DNA of 64,000 bases from a virus, in IMG/VR virus record IMGVR_UViG_3300044986_000731, positions 26,352 through 90,351 of that record. One strand, written 5' to 3'. Under the pieces are notes generated by a model. It saw only the letters and a program-made list of their open reading frames with translations. It searched no databases and was not told where the DNA came from. A program made the translations under genes and the position numbers. Positions 51,201 through 57,957 of the stretch are shown here, piece by piece (position 1 is the first letter of the stretch; each line of letters starts with the position of its first letter).

Positions 51201-52254
51201 GTCGCTCTCGTTTACATCGCAGGGCACCGGCTACACGGACAGGACTGTCCTTCGGATGGACTCGTGCAGCGTCAGGAAAGTTCCCGCGTCCGCCTCGTGC
51301 GTCGTCGACCAGCAAGGGAGAGTGTCCCATTGCATCGTCACCAACCCGGGAGACGGCTTCGTTTCGCCGATTGCGGTCGTGCACGACGGAGGCGGAAGCG
51401 GCTGCGTAGTCTCGGTGTCTCGTCTTTTCGGCGGCACAGCCCCGTGTGGGATCGCGGCGATCCGCGTAGAAAATGGCGGCTCTGGATACAGCCAGCAGTC
51501 GCCCCCGTCCGTGTACATCTACGACGCCGTTGACGTTGACAAGAAAATACTGGGCGAGTTCAACGCAGCGGCCAAATCCTTCCCGCTGTACTCGCCGCCC
51601 AGTTCGAGGAGTTTTGAGTATCATTCGTCCGTCTATCCGACAGACGAGAGTCCGTACGACGACTTCAAGACGTTTGCCACATTCAGCGAGGCAACCGTAA
51701 TGAGAACCTATCCGTCGAACGGCCAAGAGATGGTCAGGTGGTATCCGTGGTTTCTGAACAACCGGCAGACTACTGTCCCGGCGCCGTGGAACAGTGGCAT
51801 TATCTCCAAGAACTACCGCGCCATGTGGGGCGGCAGTGGCAATGACCAACCCGTCTATGTAGGCGCCTCGTCCACTTTGCTTCGGCAGCGATATGAGACC
51901 TTAGAGTCTGCGTCGATGTTCAACCACAGGCTCGGACTAGGTCCGATTTTATTTTTCAGATACAACAATCAGCCCGGCGACTACTACATGCAAGTGTTCG
52001 ATGTGTTCGTAAGGTTTGACCGAATTCATTCAATCACGCACGTCAGCAAAATACATCCATCTACGTTCAATACAAACGGCCGCGGCGCGGGGGTGCCGTA
52101 CAACTCCCCTCCCGCTCTCAGTTTCTTCGGCGCCGAAAGATCGAAAGAGCCTACCGCCACGGTTACTATGCTTTCCGTTGATCCGCAGTCCGTCAGCGCC
52201 GACAGGACGTTTCGCGGCAACTGGAAGATCAGATACTTCGCTGGGAAAAAGTGA
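45280..52254 (+). CDS. Very large distal tail/adhesin protein with RCC1-like and GSGY repeats
   Basis: 2324 residues from GTG 45280. The N-terminal part has RCC1-like blades (TTVAIDKQGRLWGWGMPPVG and YVLAVKSDGSLWGWGSNYHA), and more appear near 900. Residues about 1300-1650 hold at least eight repeats of the form VTSPGSGYTSPPYVTFSGTG with SGAxAxATI, a beta-repeat common in large phage tail proteins. Scattered GSGYT units also occur near 250-450 and near 2000. It is likely a multidomain receptor-binding or tip protein. There is no catalytic motif. The gene contains a recent 39-base tandem duplication. Confidence 0.75.
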   Translation: MTRSIQGQTAHHVGGVATGVDESEFYVPALSGPSRVPQADCEEWAKTSTNGHTTVAIDKQGRLWGWGMPPVGDGTFFYRETPVLLSSDSWLDVSVGLAPQERRTGNSNEVNWSALEGDVSAAPRHFTQPTAGTYVLAVKSDGSLWGWGSNYHAVLGNGKSTPEVKQTFLRFRGLLSSSITHAEIVPDFNGSGPADPVLWDSVGYGSDVYAPLVVGAVRDDANAQPGHFTASPNQSAVLRANVEIFFKLSAFADIPSQPIQSSGGSGYAAAPSLTVYAVDSQGQEVALDARTKQASLTADMRFTVASVAVSGQTQPYRGGAAVVFPRGVDGNTAVAECTLVDGVVTAITVTNPGLYREVPTATIYGTGGNATATVTASGTIVGVKCESEGLYFDRRDRLRMRATGTLLPGGSHATFSSLTPWLTGRYTGITIESGGSGYTCSDTIRLGVDADFYFNTQGITTNASYSPQWRFGGVDLRHPSRIGGVSTSNAFHAKGFLSPSGVASVSSPQVVDLSGHNPVAVPAGTFVGYASTIDLGVSSTWYLKWDGHPEKIPLNVAANRRITTTQPIADLYGKGMPFIYGEVHQSYRSGDGTQQVQVPGLMFYDSGVTYSGQSSAYRMLDPIWGGTPVLFEDGVTPPNTTIVKTTNIPPYVVSWPFSTQKNVRVNSGIERQPFEMYLRGGETQGQKATFALSVENLSADANRFTVSVTSPGSGYTTEPEIVVTDVLPSPTLIDNSRQYQAVIAARNGNVATTASAADAITACFSMALSGGKVYEWGLQSQTGTPTPTLRGYHLEIKATNVPVLFSQGYMNGGQSTPYTGLGWWLSSVYCNRQVPCNNSQVYRRSGGDGGVQRTYGEVDYFNYTEHWNFHADAFIDPASVKKVLSNPYYSGQTPGRRFFAGSLSAVVQSREDVFDYGSVAIFTVRSPGWVTVPTLPQTPEPCEAYLLKPSEPVQSLVRQDDGTVLAMGSDGVAWVLDSVEDRYNSVTSGFNSRNLPSASDTSEFLGGKFSTNEKAHNVYSMLPPHQVTGKSTSWSYTIGPAPNYDVSISREVIDLPPGYGGVYYAIPPRQEGGGSDTIPRYINALLLPRNTTADPYALGTPEFSLSGGTVANAVRFAAREPFGGNGLRVQQTRVTTYTPTTRTSTVHYFGGRVSDLAFDFFIPNNPAPGPANFPGPLYPETGSSLATYSLTGVDSSVASYYTSLPTISLTCGGQTAASEWMLYTFRARLYSCRKVPLMHPSCEYTESRFVQRKSGTNNYFVTNGVHPLRRQFVSLPFTRVFGSLFAAGDNHLANWRITNRRGEPLPTYVPNLEIDVTDGGEGFTEIPDVVPSHQPDGVASVTAVLDGKVTTVCVEKPGSGYSSPPSVTISGGGGSGAEAVATIEGPVGECKVTSPGSGYTSPPYVTFSGTGFAASGSATVSLAGAVESISVSDGGKYRTAPVITIVPQKRVSSVSLDSGGSDYTSPPSVTLCATESGSGAACKTTIDGKVVKLILTSGGSGYTSDDVTIKITSHGALGSGASATPVIDEETGEITSLSIDSGGSMYQSPPSVSITSLQGAGAAAVAQIAGPVASVSVTQGGSGYILPPAVRFQGGGGSGATATATLADIGSGATATATLNAGVSYITVTKSGGGYQHAPSVRVSGGGNKAGDESLGKLSSGEITLAQYNATPSVTVAQARVDGMLRGASVTTPFAGEEDPFVVNNAGSLYASGVIETNSHYGVGRVPARNFAYVGGFTRQQTDSYNYANPDTATLWQSSDLWRDVQGMYVLQSRADAGVFTAPAWPSGGPLAFDTPNRSTLLTSRSFTKNRFYRRPGMMFDNGHGFYVNEIEGVRTVGLCPRIPIVVPFQTRTHTVFPTALAMRAGRSTGTNQQRFGYAHPSSGASLQYTGAGAQVSWLTDSCRWLALDDIQGKAIKLPVLLGQIPNASLAIFMPEGLRLSDFRFSEPPAFSLVDVVGTGASLQAAIDQSGYITSLSFTSQGTGYTDRTVLRMDSCSVRKVPASASCVVDQQGRVSHCIVTNPGDGFVSPIAVVHDGGGSGCVVSVSRLFGGTAPCGIAAIRVENGGSGYSQQSPPSVYIYDAVDVDKKILGEFNAAAKSFPLYSPPSSRSFEYHSSVYPTDESPYDDFKTFATFSEATVMRTYPSNGQEMVRWYPWFLNNRQTTVPAPWNSGIISKNYRAMWGGSGNDQPVYVGASSTLLRQRYETLESASMFNHRLGLGPILFFRYNNQPGDYYMQVFDVFVRFDRIHSITHVSKIHPSTFNTNGRGAGVPYNSPPALSFFGAERSKEPTATVTMLSVDPQSVSADRTFRGNWKIRYFAGKK
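50068..50136 (+). repeat. Recent 39-bp in-frame tandem duplication
   Basis: A 30-base segment starting GGGAGCGGCGCGACGGCGAC is identical at 50068-50097 and 50107-50136, 39 bases apart. It duplicates 13 residues (GSGATATATL plus three) inside the GSGY repeat region. Confidence 0.9.
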
Positions 52255-52255
52255 A

Positions 52256-52546
52256 GTGAGCAACTCCGACCATCACTTCCACCTCGCCGGATTCCGCTGG
52301 CTCTGGCGGTACTCGCCGCTGAAGGGCACGGCGGACGGCTGGACTGAGTTCGCGAAGCGGAAAGTCTTGATCGACTCAAGACTCAAGGGCCGCGCGAGAC
52401 TCGAAACCGAGTGCCACGAGGCGCTCCACGCGATCCTCGGCCCGGACATCGTGAGCGAGGAGTGCGTGACGGCGACGGCCAGAGACCTGAGTCGCGTGCT
52501 CTGGTCTCTCGGGTATCGGTTGCCTTCCGACTCAAAGTCTGGATAG
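52256..52546 (+). CDS. Small zincin-like protein (HExLH), 96 aa
   Basis: GTG 52256 follows 1 base after the giant tail gene. A zinc-binding motif CHEALHAILG lies at residues 53-62 (His54, Glu55, His58). LDSRLKGRARLETE precedes it, as in minimal phage and bacterial zincin-like domains. The C-terminus is helical (ATARDLSRVLWSLGYRLP). A third zinc ligand is not obvious, so activity is uncertain. It is the third HExxH protein in the window. Confidence 0.6.
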   Translation: MSNSDHHFHLAGFRWLWRYSPLKGTADGWTEFAKRKVLIDSRLKGRARLETECHEALHAILGPDIVSEECVTATARDLSRVLWSLGYRLPSDSKSG

Positions 52547-52580
52547 ACTGCCTCCGTCACCACCCCGGAGGGCATTCAGC

Positions 52581-53186
52581 ATGACACCGACAGCAGTCGA
52601 GGGCGGGCACGTCACGGACCTCGCCGCGTCGAACGCGATCATTCGCGACATCGTCGAGCGTCGCAACCAAGGCCGCGAGATCGACATCGACGAGGACGGC
52701 GAGGTCGCTCGCGACGTCGAGCAGGCAGTCGACATGGACGCATCGCCGCTGCCGTCCGACTCAGAGTGCGAGATGAATCCGAAGGACCGCATCGGCTCGA
52801 CGAAACTGCCTCTCCACCTGTTTCCCGACGCTGCCGTGGCCTACGGCTGCCTAGCCATGCTCAATGGCGCGCTAAAGTACGGTCGCGCGAACTGGAGGCA
52901 TTCAGGCGTCCGCGCGAGCATCTACGTCGACGCCACTCGGCGTCACCTAGCCGCGTGGCTGGAGGGCGAGGACTCCGACGAGGAGGGCGTGCCGCACCTC
53001 GGCGCGGCGATCGCGTGCATCGCGATCCTCATCGACGCGGAGGTGTCCTCGACGCTGATCGACGACAGGAACTTTCGCGGAGGCTACCTACAGGCGGTCG
53101 CCGACCTGACCCGTCGAGTCGCCGAGATCAAAGCGCGGCATGCAGACAAGTCGCCGAGGCACTTCACGATCGCCGACAATGAGTGA
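52581..53186 (+). CDS. dATP/dGTP diphosphohydrolase N-domain-like protein (DUF5664/PF18909-like)
   Basis: 201 residues from ATG 52581. The core pattern is NPKDRIGSTKLPLHLFPDAA, then LNGALKYGRANWRHSG, DATRRHLAAWLEGEDSDEEG and PHLGAAIACIAILIDA, the signature of the phage family annotated as dATP/dGTP diphosphohydrolase. It probably acts on nucleotide pools. The first 60 residues are acidic and extra. It is separated from the tail genes by a short gap containing GTCTGGATAGAC. Confidence 0.75.
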   Translation: MTPTAVEGGHVTDLAASNAIIRDIVERRNQGREIDIDEDGEVARDVEQAVDMDASPLPSDSECEMNPKDRIGSTKLPLHLFPDAAVAYGCLAMLNGALKYGRANWRHSGVRASIYVDATRRHLAAWLEGEDSDEEGVPHLGAAIACIAILIDAEVSSTLIDDRNFRGGYLQAVADLTRRVAEIKARHADKSPRHFTIADNE

Positions 53187-53529
53187 CGACATCCTCTCAG
53201 ACGAGGTCATAGCCGAGATGGAGATGGCCGCGAGGCGATTCTCTGGTGCGTGGACCGGGACGTCCGGCACGCTCGCTGCACACGTCGTCAACCTGATCAA
53301 GGCCCTCCGTCGATCCGAGGCAGCACGTCGCACGGCCGAGGCCCGGTGTCGAGCATCCGAGGATCGAGGTAGTACTGGACAGTCACACGAGGCGAACTGT
53401 GATCGAGCAGCCGAGTCGCGTCTCCGCCGCGACTCGCGAACCAAGTCGCGGCGGCTCGTCTCAGCGCATGAAATTTGTTCCGCCTGTCGTTCGGCAGCCC
53501 GGCCCGCTCGACGATCGATGAGAACCTAG
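53179..53529 (+). CDS. Small helical protein with a 3' end antisense to the integrase gene
   Basis: ATG 53179 overlaps the upstream stop. Up to about residue 65 (SDDILSDEVIAEMEMAARRF and AAHVVNLIKALRRSEAARR) it looks like a normal helical phage protein. From about residue 40 on it is antisense to the integrase 3' end, and beyond 65 the sequence becomes Arg/Ser-rich and random-looking. The original end may have been lost when the integrase segment was acquired. Confidence 0.5.
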   Translation: MSDDILSDEVIAEMEMAARRFSGAWTGTSGTLAAHVVNLIKALRRSEAARRTAEARCRASEDRGSTGQSHEANCDRAAESRLRRDSRTKSRRLVSAHEICSACRSAARPARRSMRT

Positions 53530-54172
53530 CCCACAGGTAGACGTAGGAGAGCGGCCAATCGAACAGGCGCTTCCCGGCGTTCGCCTTCGCGAGCACGTCG
53601 AGCAAGTCGCAGCACTCGGTCGACAGCGAGTGCAGTTTGTCGGAGCGTCGCCCCTTGCGGTGCTCGGCTGCGATCAGGAGATTCGGGCGGCAGTAGTCGT
53701 CTGCGGGGACGGCGAGCACAGCGCCGACTCTCTCGGCAGACTGCCAGAGAGTCAGCACCAGCGCGGTGTACCAGACTCTCGCCGGCACTGCGCCGATCGT
53801 CCCCGGCTCCGTCTGAGTCGCCGTGACGAGTGCCCGCAGTTGTTCGAGCGTCCACGCACGCGGGACTCTTCTGGGCACAGGCTGCGGCGGAACGCACGGC
53901 CGGACTGTCCGCAGGCCACGGTCGCACGCGAGCCTCGCGAGCGCGAGCAATTGTGTCCGCTCCTTCTCGGCCGTGAGCGGGCTACGCTCGCCGGCGCGAT
54001 GAATCAGGTAACGCGACACGGACAGATCGCTCAGGTCGTCGAGCGACGCTGGTCGCCCGAGCCACCGGCCGAATTGCCTGAGCGTGTTGCAATAGAGCCT
54101 CGTGGTGGACTCGCTCCGGCCCCGCAGTCGCAGGGGCGAGTAGTAGTCGCGGAAGAATTCTTCAAGCGTCAT
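53297..54172 (-). CDS. int: Tyrosine recombinase (integrase)
   Basis: 291 residues from ATG 54172, preceded by GGAG on the - strand. The N-terminal arm (LEEFFRDYYSPLRLRGRSES, TRLYCNTLRQFGRWLG) is a SAM-like core-binding domain. The catalytic domain has an Arg in the LWQSAERVGAVLAV region, HALRRAAATWFASRGG (His-x-x-Arg) and HSSPRVTVQYYLDP with the Tyr nucleophile. It suggests a temperate phage. It is one of only two convincing - strand genes here, the other being the small gene just upstream of it. Confidence 0.88.
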   Translation of the reverse strand: MTLEEFFRDYYSPLRLRGRSESTTRLYCNTLRQFGRWLGRPASLDDLSDLSVSRYLIHRAGERSPLTAEKERTQLLALARLACDRGLRTVRPCVPPQPVPRRVPRAWTLEQLRALVTATQTEPGTIGAVPARVWYTALVLTLWQSAERVGAVLAVPADDYCRPNLLIAAEHRKGRRSDKLHSLSTECCDLLDVLAKANAGKRLFDWPLSYVYLWARFSSIVERAGLPNDRRNKFHALRRAAATWFASRGGDATRLLDHSSPRVTVQYYLDPRMLDTGPRPCDVLPRIDGGP

Positions 54173-54231
54173 CGCACGTCTCCGTCGGGGAGTGTGCGGG
54201 TCCATCCGCCGGGCTATACCCCCACACACCA

Positions 54232-54420
54232 CTAGGTGGCGGGGGTCAGGCGTTCGTCCTGTATCGAATTTGTGATCTGGGCTAACCTGTCCAGCAGCCT
54301 CTGGCCGTGGTCGTGCATGCGGTCGAGCCGCAGAGGCACGCGGCCAAGGAACTGCTCGATCGCCTCTTGCAGCAGGAAAATTTGGTCGACTGAATCGATC
54401 GTGAGGGCCGTGTCGTCCAT
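54232..54420 (-). CDS. Small helical protein in the integrase operon, 62 aa
   Basis: From ATG 54420 on the - strand, with AAAGGA upstream. The sequence MDDTALTIDSVDQIFLLQEA and LRLDRMHDHGQRLLDRLAQI is helical and acidic. It lies 59 bases upstream of the integrase start and would be co-transcribed. It could be a small regulator of integration, but no family is recognised. Confidence 0.55.
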   Translation of the reverse strand: MDDTALTIDSVDQIFLLQEAIEQFLGRVPLRLDRMHDHGQRLLDRLAQITNSIQDERLTPAT

Positions 54421-54458
54421 GACGGTGATTCCTTTTGTGGTGTGTTTCCGACATGGGA

Positions 54459-54487
54459 ATAATCCTGTCCCCGCCATTCGAGTTCAA
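54459..54487 (-). promoter_or_regulatory. Candidate promoter for the integrase operon
   Basis: On the - strand TTGAAC and GATTAT are separated by exactly 17 bases, 38 bases before the start of the small gene. Each box matches the sigma70 consensus at four of six positions, so the call is moderate. A strong hairpin begins right at its upstream edge. Confidence 0.45.
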
Positions 54488-54575
54488 GCCCGGTCCGAGA
54501 AAAAAACTCGGACCGGGCCTTTGATCCGCGAAAAACGCGGACATACCGTTGGATGGCCCGACCCCTCAGTGGGGT
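54488..54575. repeat. Three successive palindromes between divergent genes
   Basis: GCCCGGTCCGAG (54488-54499) pairs perfectly with 54507-54518 over a loop of seven A. TCCGCG-AAAAA-CGCGGA lies at 54525-54541. ACCCC-TCAGT-GGGGT lies at 54561-54575. They separate the integrase operon from the excisionase-like gene. They could be operators, bidirectional terminators or part of attP. Confidence 0.75.
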
Positions 54576-54597
54576 TGGTAGTCTGGGAACACGAACC

Positions 54598-55029
54598 ATG
54601 CGTCGTCCAATCTCGGTCAGCGAGGCTGCCTCGCTCCTCGGCATCTCGTCAGTCGCGGTGATCAAGCGCATCGCCAAAGGTCAATTGCTCGCCGTGATGC
54701 TCTCGGACAAGGGCTGGATGGTCTCGCACGAGGCTGTGCTCGGCGAGGAGGTCGATGAGAAGGGATTTCGCCGGCTATGCGAGGGCTACATCTCCGTGCC
54801 CGAGGCTTGCGACATCGTGTGCGTCACAGACGGCATGGTCGGCAGAATGCTCGCAGCCGGCATCCTCGACGGATTCCGCCTCAACGAGAAGGCGTGGGCC
54901 GTGTCTCGAAAGTCCTGCGAGGACAACATCCGCGAGTACCTCGCGTCGAAGAAGCCCTCGGTCGGCCGCAAGCGTCGAGTCGGCGACTCTCGCCGCCCCG
55001 CGAAGCGAACGGCGAAGAAGAAGCGTTGA
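54598..55029 (+). CDS. Excisionase-like / tandem winged-helix DNA-binding protein
   Basis: 143 residues from ATG 54598. Two excisionase-like HTH units are visible: ISVSEAASLLGISSVAVIKR ending in GWMVSHEA, and SVPEACDIVCVTDGMVGRML ending in KAWAVSRKS. The tail is strongly basic (RRPAKRTAKKKR). It is divergent from the integrase operon across palindromes, the usual place for an excisionase or lysogeny regulator. The stop TGA is part of the next promoter's -35 box. Confidence 0.7.
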   Translation: MRRPISVSEAASLLGISSVAVIKRIAKGQLLAVMLSDKGWMVSHEAVLGEEVDEKGFRRLCEGYISVPEACDIVCVTDGMVGRMLAAGILDGFRLNEKAWAVSRKSCEDNIREYLASKKPSVGRKRRVGDSRRPAKRTAKKKR

Positions 55030-55053
55030 CCGTCGTTCTTGTGGCCGTACAAT
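55026..55053 (+). promoter_or_regulatory. Candidate sigma70-type promoter giving a near-leaderless mRNA
   Basis: TTGACC (55026-55031) and TACAAT (55048-55053) are 16 bases apart. The ATG of the next gene is at 55061, about where transcription would start, so the mRNA may lack a leader; no ribosome site is present. The TGA of the upstream gene lies within the -35 box. Confidence 0.55.
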
Positions 55054-55060
55054 CGCGGCC

Positions 55061-55279
55061 ATGCCCGAGAGCGTTGACCACCCGGCCCACTACAACTCGC
55101 ACCCGAGCGGGGTCGAGTGCATCGACATCGTCGAGCACTTCAACTTCAACATCGGCAACGCGATCAAGTACCTGTGGCGGTCAGGCCTGAAAGGCGACGC
55201 GATCGAAGACCTGAAGAAAGCCGCGTGGTACTGCCAACGGGAGATTGAGAGACGTGAAGCCTCGACCGAGTCTCGGTGA
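55061..55279 (+). CDS. DUF3310 family protein, 72 aa
   Basis: Starts ATG 55061. The sequence DHPAHYNSHPSGVECIDIVE, then FNIGNAIKYLWRSGLKGDAI and EDLKKAAWYCQREIERRE is the complete DUF3310 (SaV-like) pattern, a small phage family of unknown function. It overlaps the next gene. Confidence 0.85.
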   Translation: MPESVDHPAHYNSHPSGVECIDIVEHFNFNIGNAIKYLWRSGLKGDAIEDLKKAAWYCQREIERREASTESR

Positions 55280-55478
55280 TGCGATCGTGCGGTTCGTCTG
55301 CACGGTGTGCGTGTCCATCATCGTCATGTGCGGCTGCGGCGCCGCGCTCTCGTACGCATGGGCGAGATCAGCCGTCTCGGCGTTCGGCCTCCCTCCGCTC
55401 GACTGGCCGCAGGCCACGCACCTGATCCTGTCGCTGTGGCTCCTGAGCATGCCGCTCTCCGTGAATCGATCGAAATAG
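55254..55478 (+). CDS. Small membrane protein with two membrane segments, 74 aa
   Basis: GTG 55254 is chosen because CGGGAG lies at suitable spacing. Segments IVRFVCTVCVSIIVMCGCGA and ATHLILSLWLLSMPLSV are hydrophobic. The end is SVNRSK; its TAG stop is the first half of a TAGTCTGG element. Function is unknown. Confidence 0.55.
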   Translation: MKPRPSLGDAIVRFVCTVCVSIIVMCGCGAALSYAWARSAVSAFGLPPLDWPQATHLILSLWLLSMPLSVNRSK

Positions 55479-55491
55479 TCTGGATACGGTC

Positions 55492-56729
<1,238 letters not shown>

Positions 56730-56732
56730 GAG

Positions 56733-57659
56733 ATGACGATCGCAGTCACCGGTGGCGCTGGGTTCCTCGGCTCGCACGTCTGCGAGGAACTCACACTGCG
56801 AGGCCTCGATCACACGGTCGTGCGGTCGAGCATGTACGACCTCCGCCGGCAGGACGCCGTCGAGGCCTTCTATGACGAGGTGTCGCCGCGAGTCGTGATC
56901 CACCTCGCCGCAACCTGCGGCGGCATCGGCGCGAACCGCGACCACCCGGGACGGTACTTTTACGACAACGCGATCATGGGGCTGAACATGATCGAAGGCG
57001 CGAGACTCGCGAACATCGACCAGTTCGTGCTCGTCGGCACCGTGTGCGCCTACCCCGTGCTCTGCCCTGTGCCATTCGTCGAGGGCGATCTCTGGAGCGG
57101 ATACCCGGAGCCAACGAACGCGCCGTACGGCGTCGCCAAGAAATCGCTCTTCACGATGCTCGACGCCTACTCGCGAGAGTACGGCCTGAGATCGGCCGTG
57201 CTCATCCCGACGAATCTCTACGGCGAGCGGGATAATTTTGACCCTCGCTCCAGTCATGTGATTCCAGCGATGATCCGACGGCTCAAGACTGCGACCCCGG
57301 GCAGCCGCGTCGCGATGTGGGGCACTGGCGCCGCGACGAGGGACTTCCTCCACGCGGCAGACGCTGCAAGGGCGATCGTCTCGGCTGTCGAGCGTGGTCT
57401 CGGCGACCCTCTGCCAGTCAACCTCGGGAGCGGCACCGAGGTGTCAATGAGGAGTCTCGCCGCGAGGATCGCCATATTGTGCGGGTACGATACCTCGCTC
57501 ATCGACTGGGACTCGTCGCAGCCCGACGGCCAACCTCGAAGACTCCTCGACACGAGCCGCGCAAGTCGCGTGCTCGGATGGTCACCGCAAGTCTCGCTCG
57601 ACGAGGGACTGCGACGCACCGTGACGTGGGCATCGGAGAATCAGCCGTGGCACGAGTAA
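56733..57659 (+). CDS. fcl: GDP-L-fucose synthase-like epimerase/reductase
   Basis: 308 residues from ATG 56733. AVTGGAGFLGSHVCEEL is the NAD(P)-binding start. HLAATCGGIGANRDHPGRYF and the active-site LVGTVCAYP ... YGVAKK (Tyr/Lys) are typical of GDP-fucose synthases, as is ATRDFLHAADAARAIV. It epimerises and reduces the Gmd product to GDP-L-fucose. Together the pair makes an activated sugar donor for the window's glycosyltransferases. Confidence 0.9.
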   Translation: MTIAVTGGAGFLGSHVCEELTLRGLDHTVVRSSMYDLRRQDAVEAFYDEVSPRVVIHLAATCGGIGANRDHPGRYFYDNAIMGLNMIEGARLANIDQFVLVGTVCAYPVLCPVPFVEGDLWSGYPEPTNAPYGVAKKSLFTMLDAYSREYGLRSAVLIPTNLYGERDNFDPRSSHVIPAMIRRLKTATPGSRVAMWGTGAATRDFLHAADAARAIVSAVERGLGDPLPVNLGSGTEVSMRSLAARIAILCGYDTSLIDWDSSQPDGQPRRLLDTSRASRVLGWSPQVSLDEGLRRTVTWASENQPWHE

Positions 57660-57847
57660 GAAAGCGATCGACGGCGCAGACGTATCGAGACTGGCTCCAG
57701 CGCCGAATCCGCAACTCGGAAGTCATGGCCCGCGAAGGCAAATACATCACGACTCGCGAGGGCGCCGCCCAGCGGGCGAAGGCCTACCGCGAGGTGCTGA
57801 GAGTCATGGAGCGGTCGAGCCTCGACCTGCGGGAACGGGTGCGGTAG
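57647..57847 (+). CDS. Small basic helical protein, 66 aa
   Basis: GTG 57647 overlaps the fcl stop and has GGAG upstream. Very basic and helical (ARVRKRSTAQTYRDWLQRRI, AQRAKAYREVLRVMERS). Such proteins often bind nucleic acids. No family is recognised. Confidence 0.55.
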   Translation: MARVRKRSTAQTYRDWLQRRIRNSEVMAREGKYITTREGAAQRAKAYREVLRVMERSSLDLRERVR

Positions 57848-57884
57848 CCCGAAAACCCCTGTTTTTGGCCGAGTTACGGGGGTG

Positions 57885-57913
57885 TTGACACTAGCCGCGA
57901 CGTCGCGTATTCT
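57885..57913 (+). promoter_or_regulatory. sigma70-type promoter with embedded palindrome (ATPase operon)
   Basis: TTGACA (57885-57890), a 17-base spacer and TATTCT (57908-57913). The spacer contains the 12-base palindrome CGCGACGTCGCG abutting the -10 box. The ATPase start is 45 bases downstream. The same core CGACGTCGCG occurs in the spacers of two later promoters. Confidence 0.75.
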
Positions 57914-57957
57914 TTGGGGGTCAGTCGAGTCATGGTTGGCTCGACGACGAAACCCCG

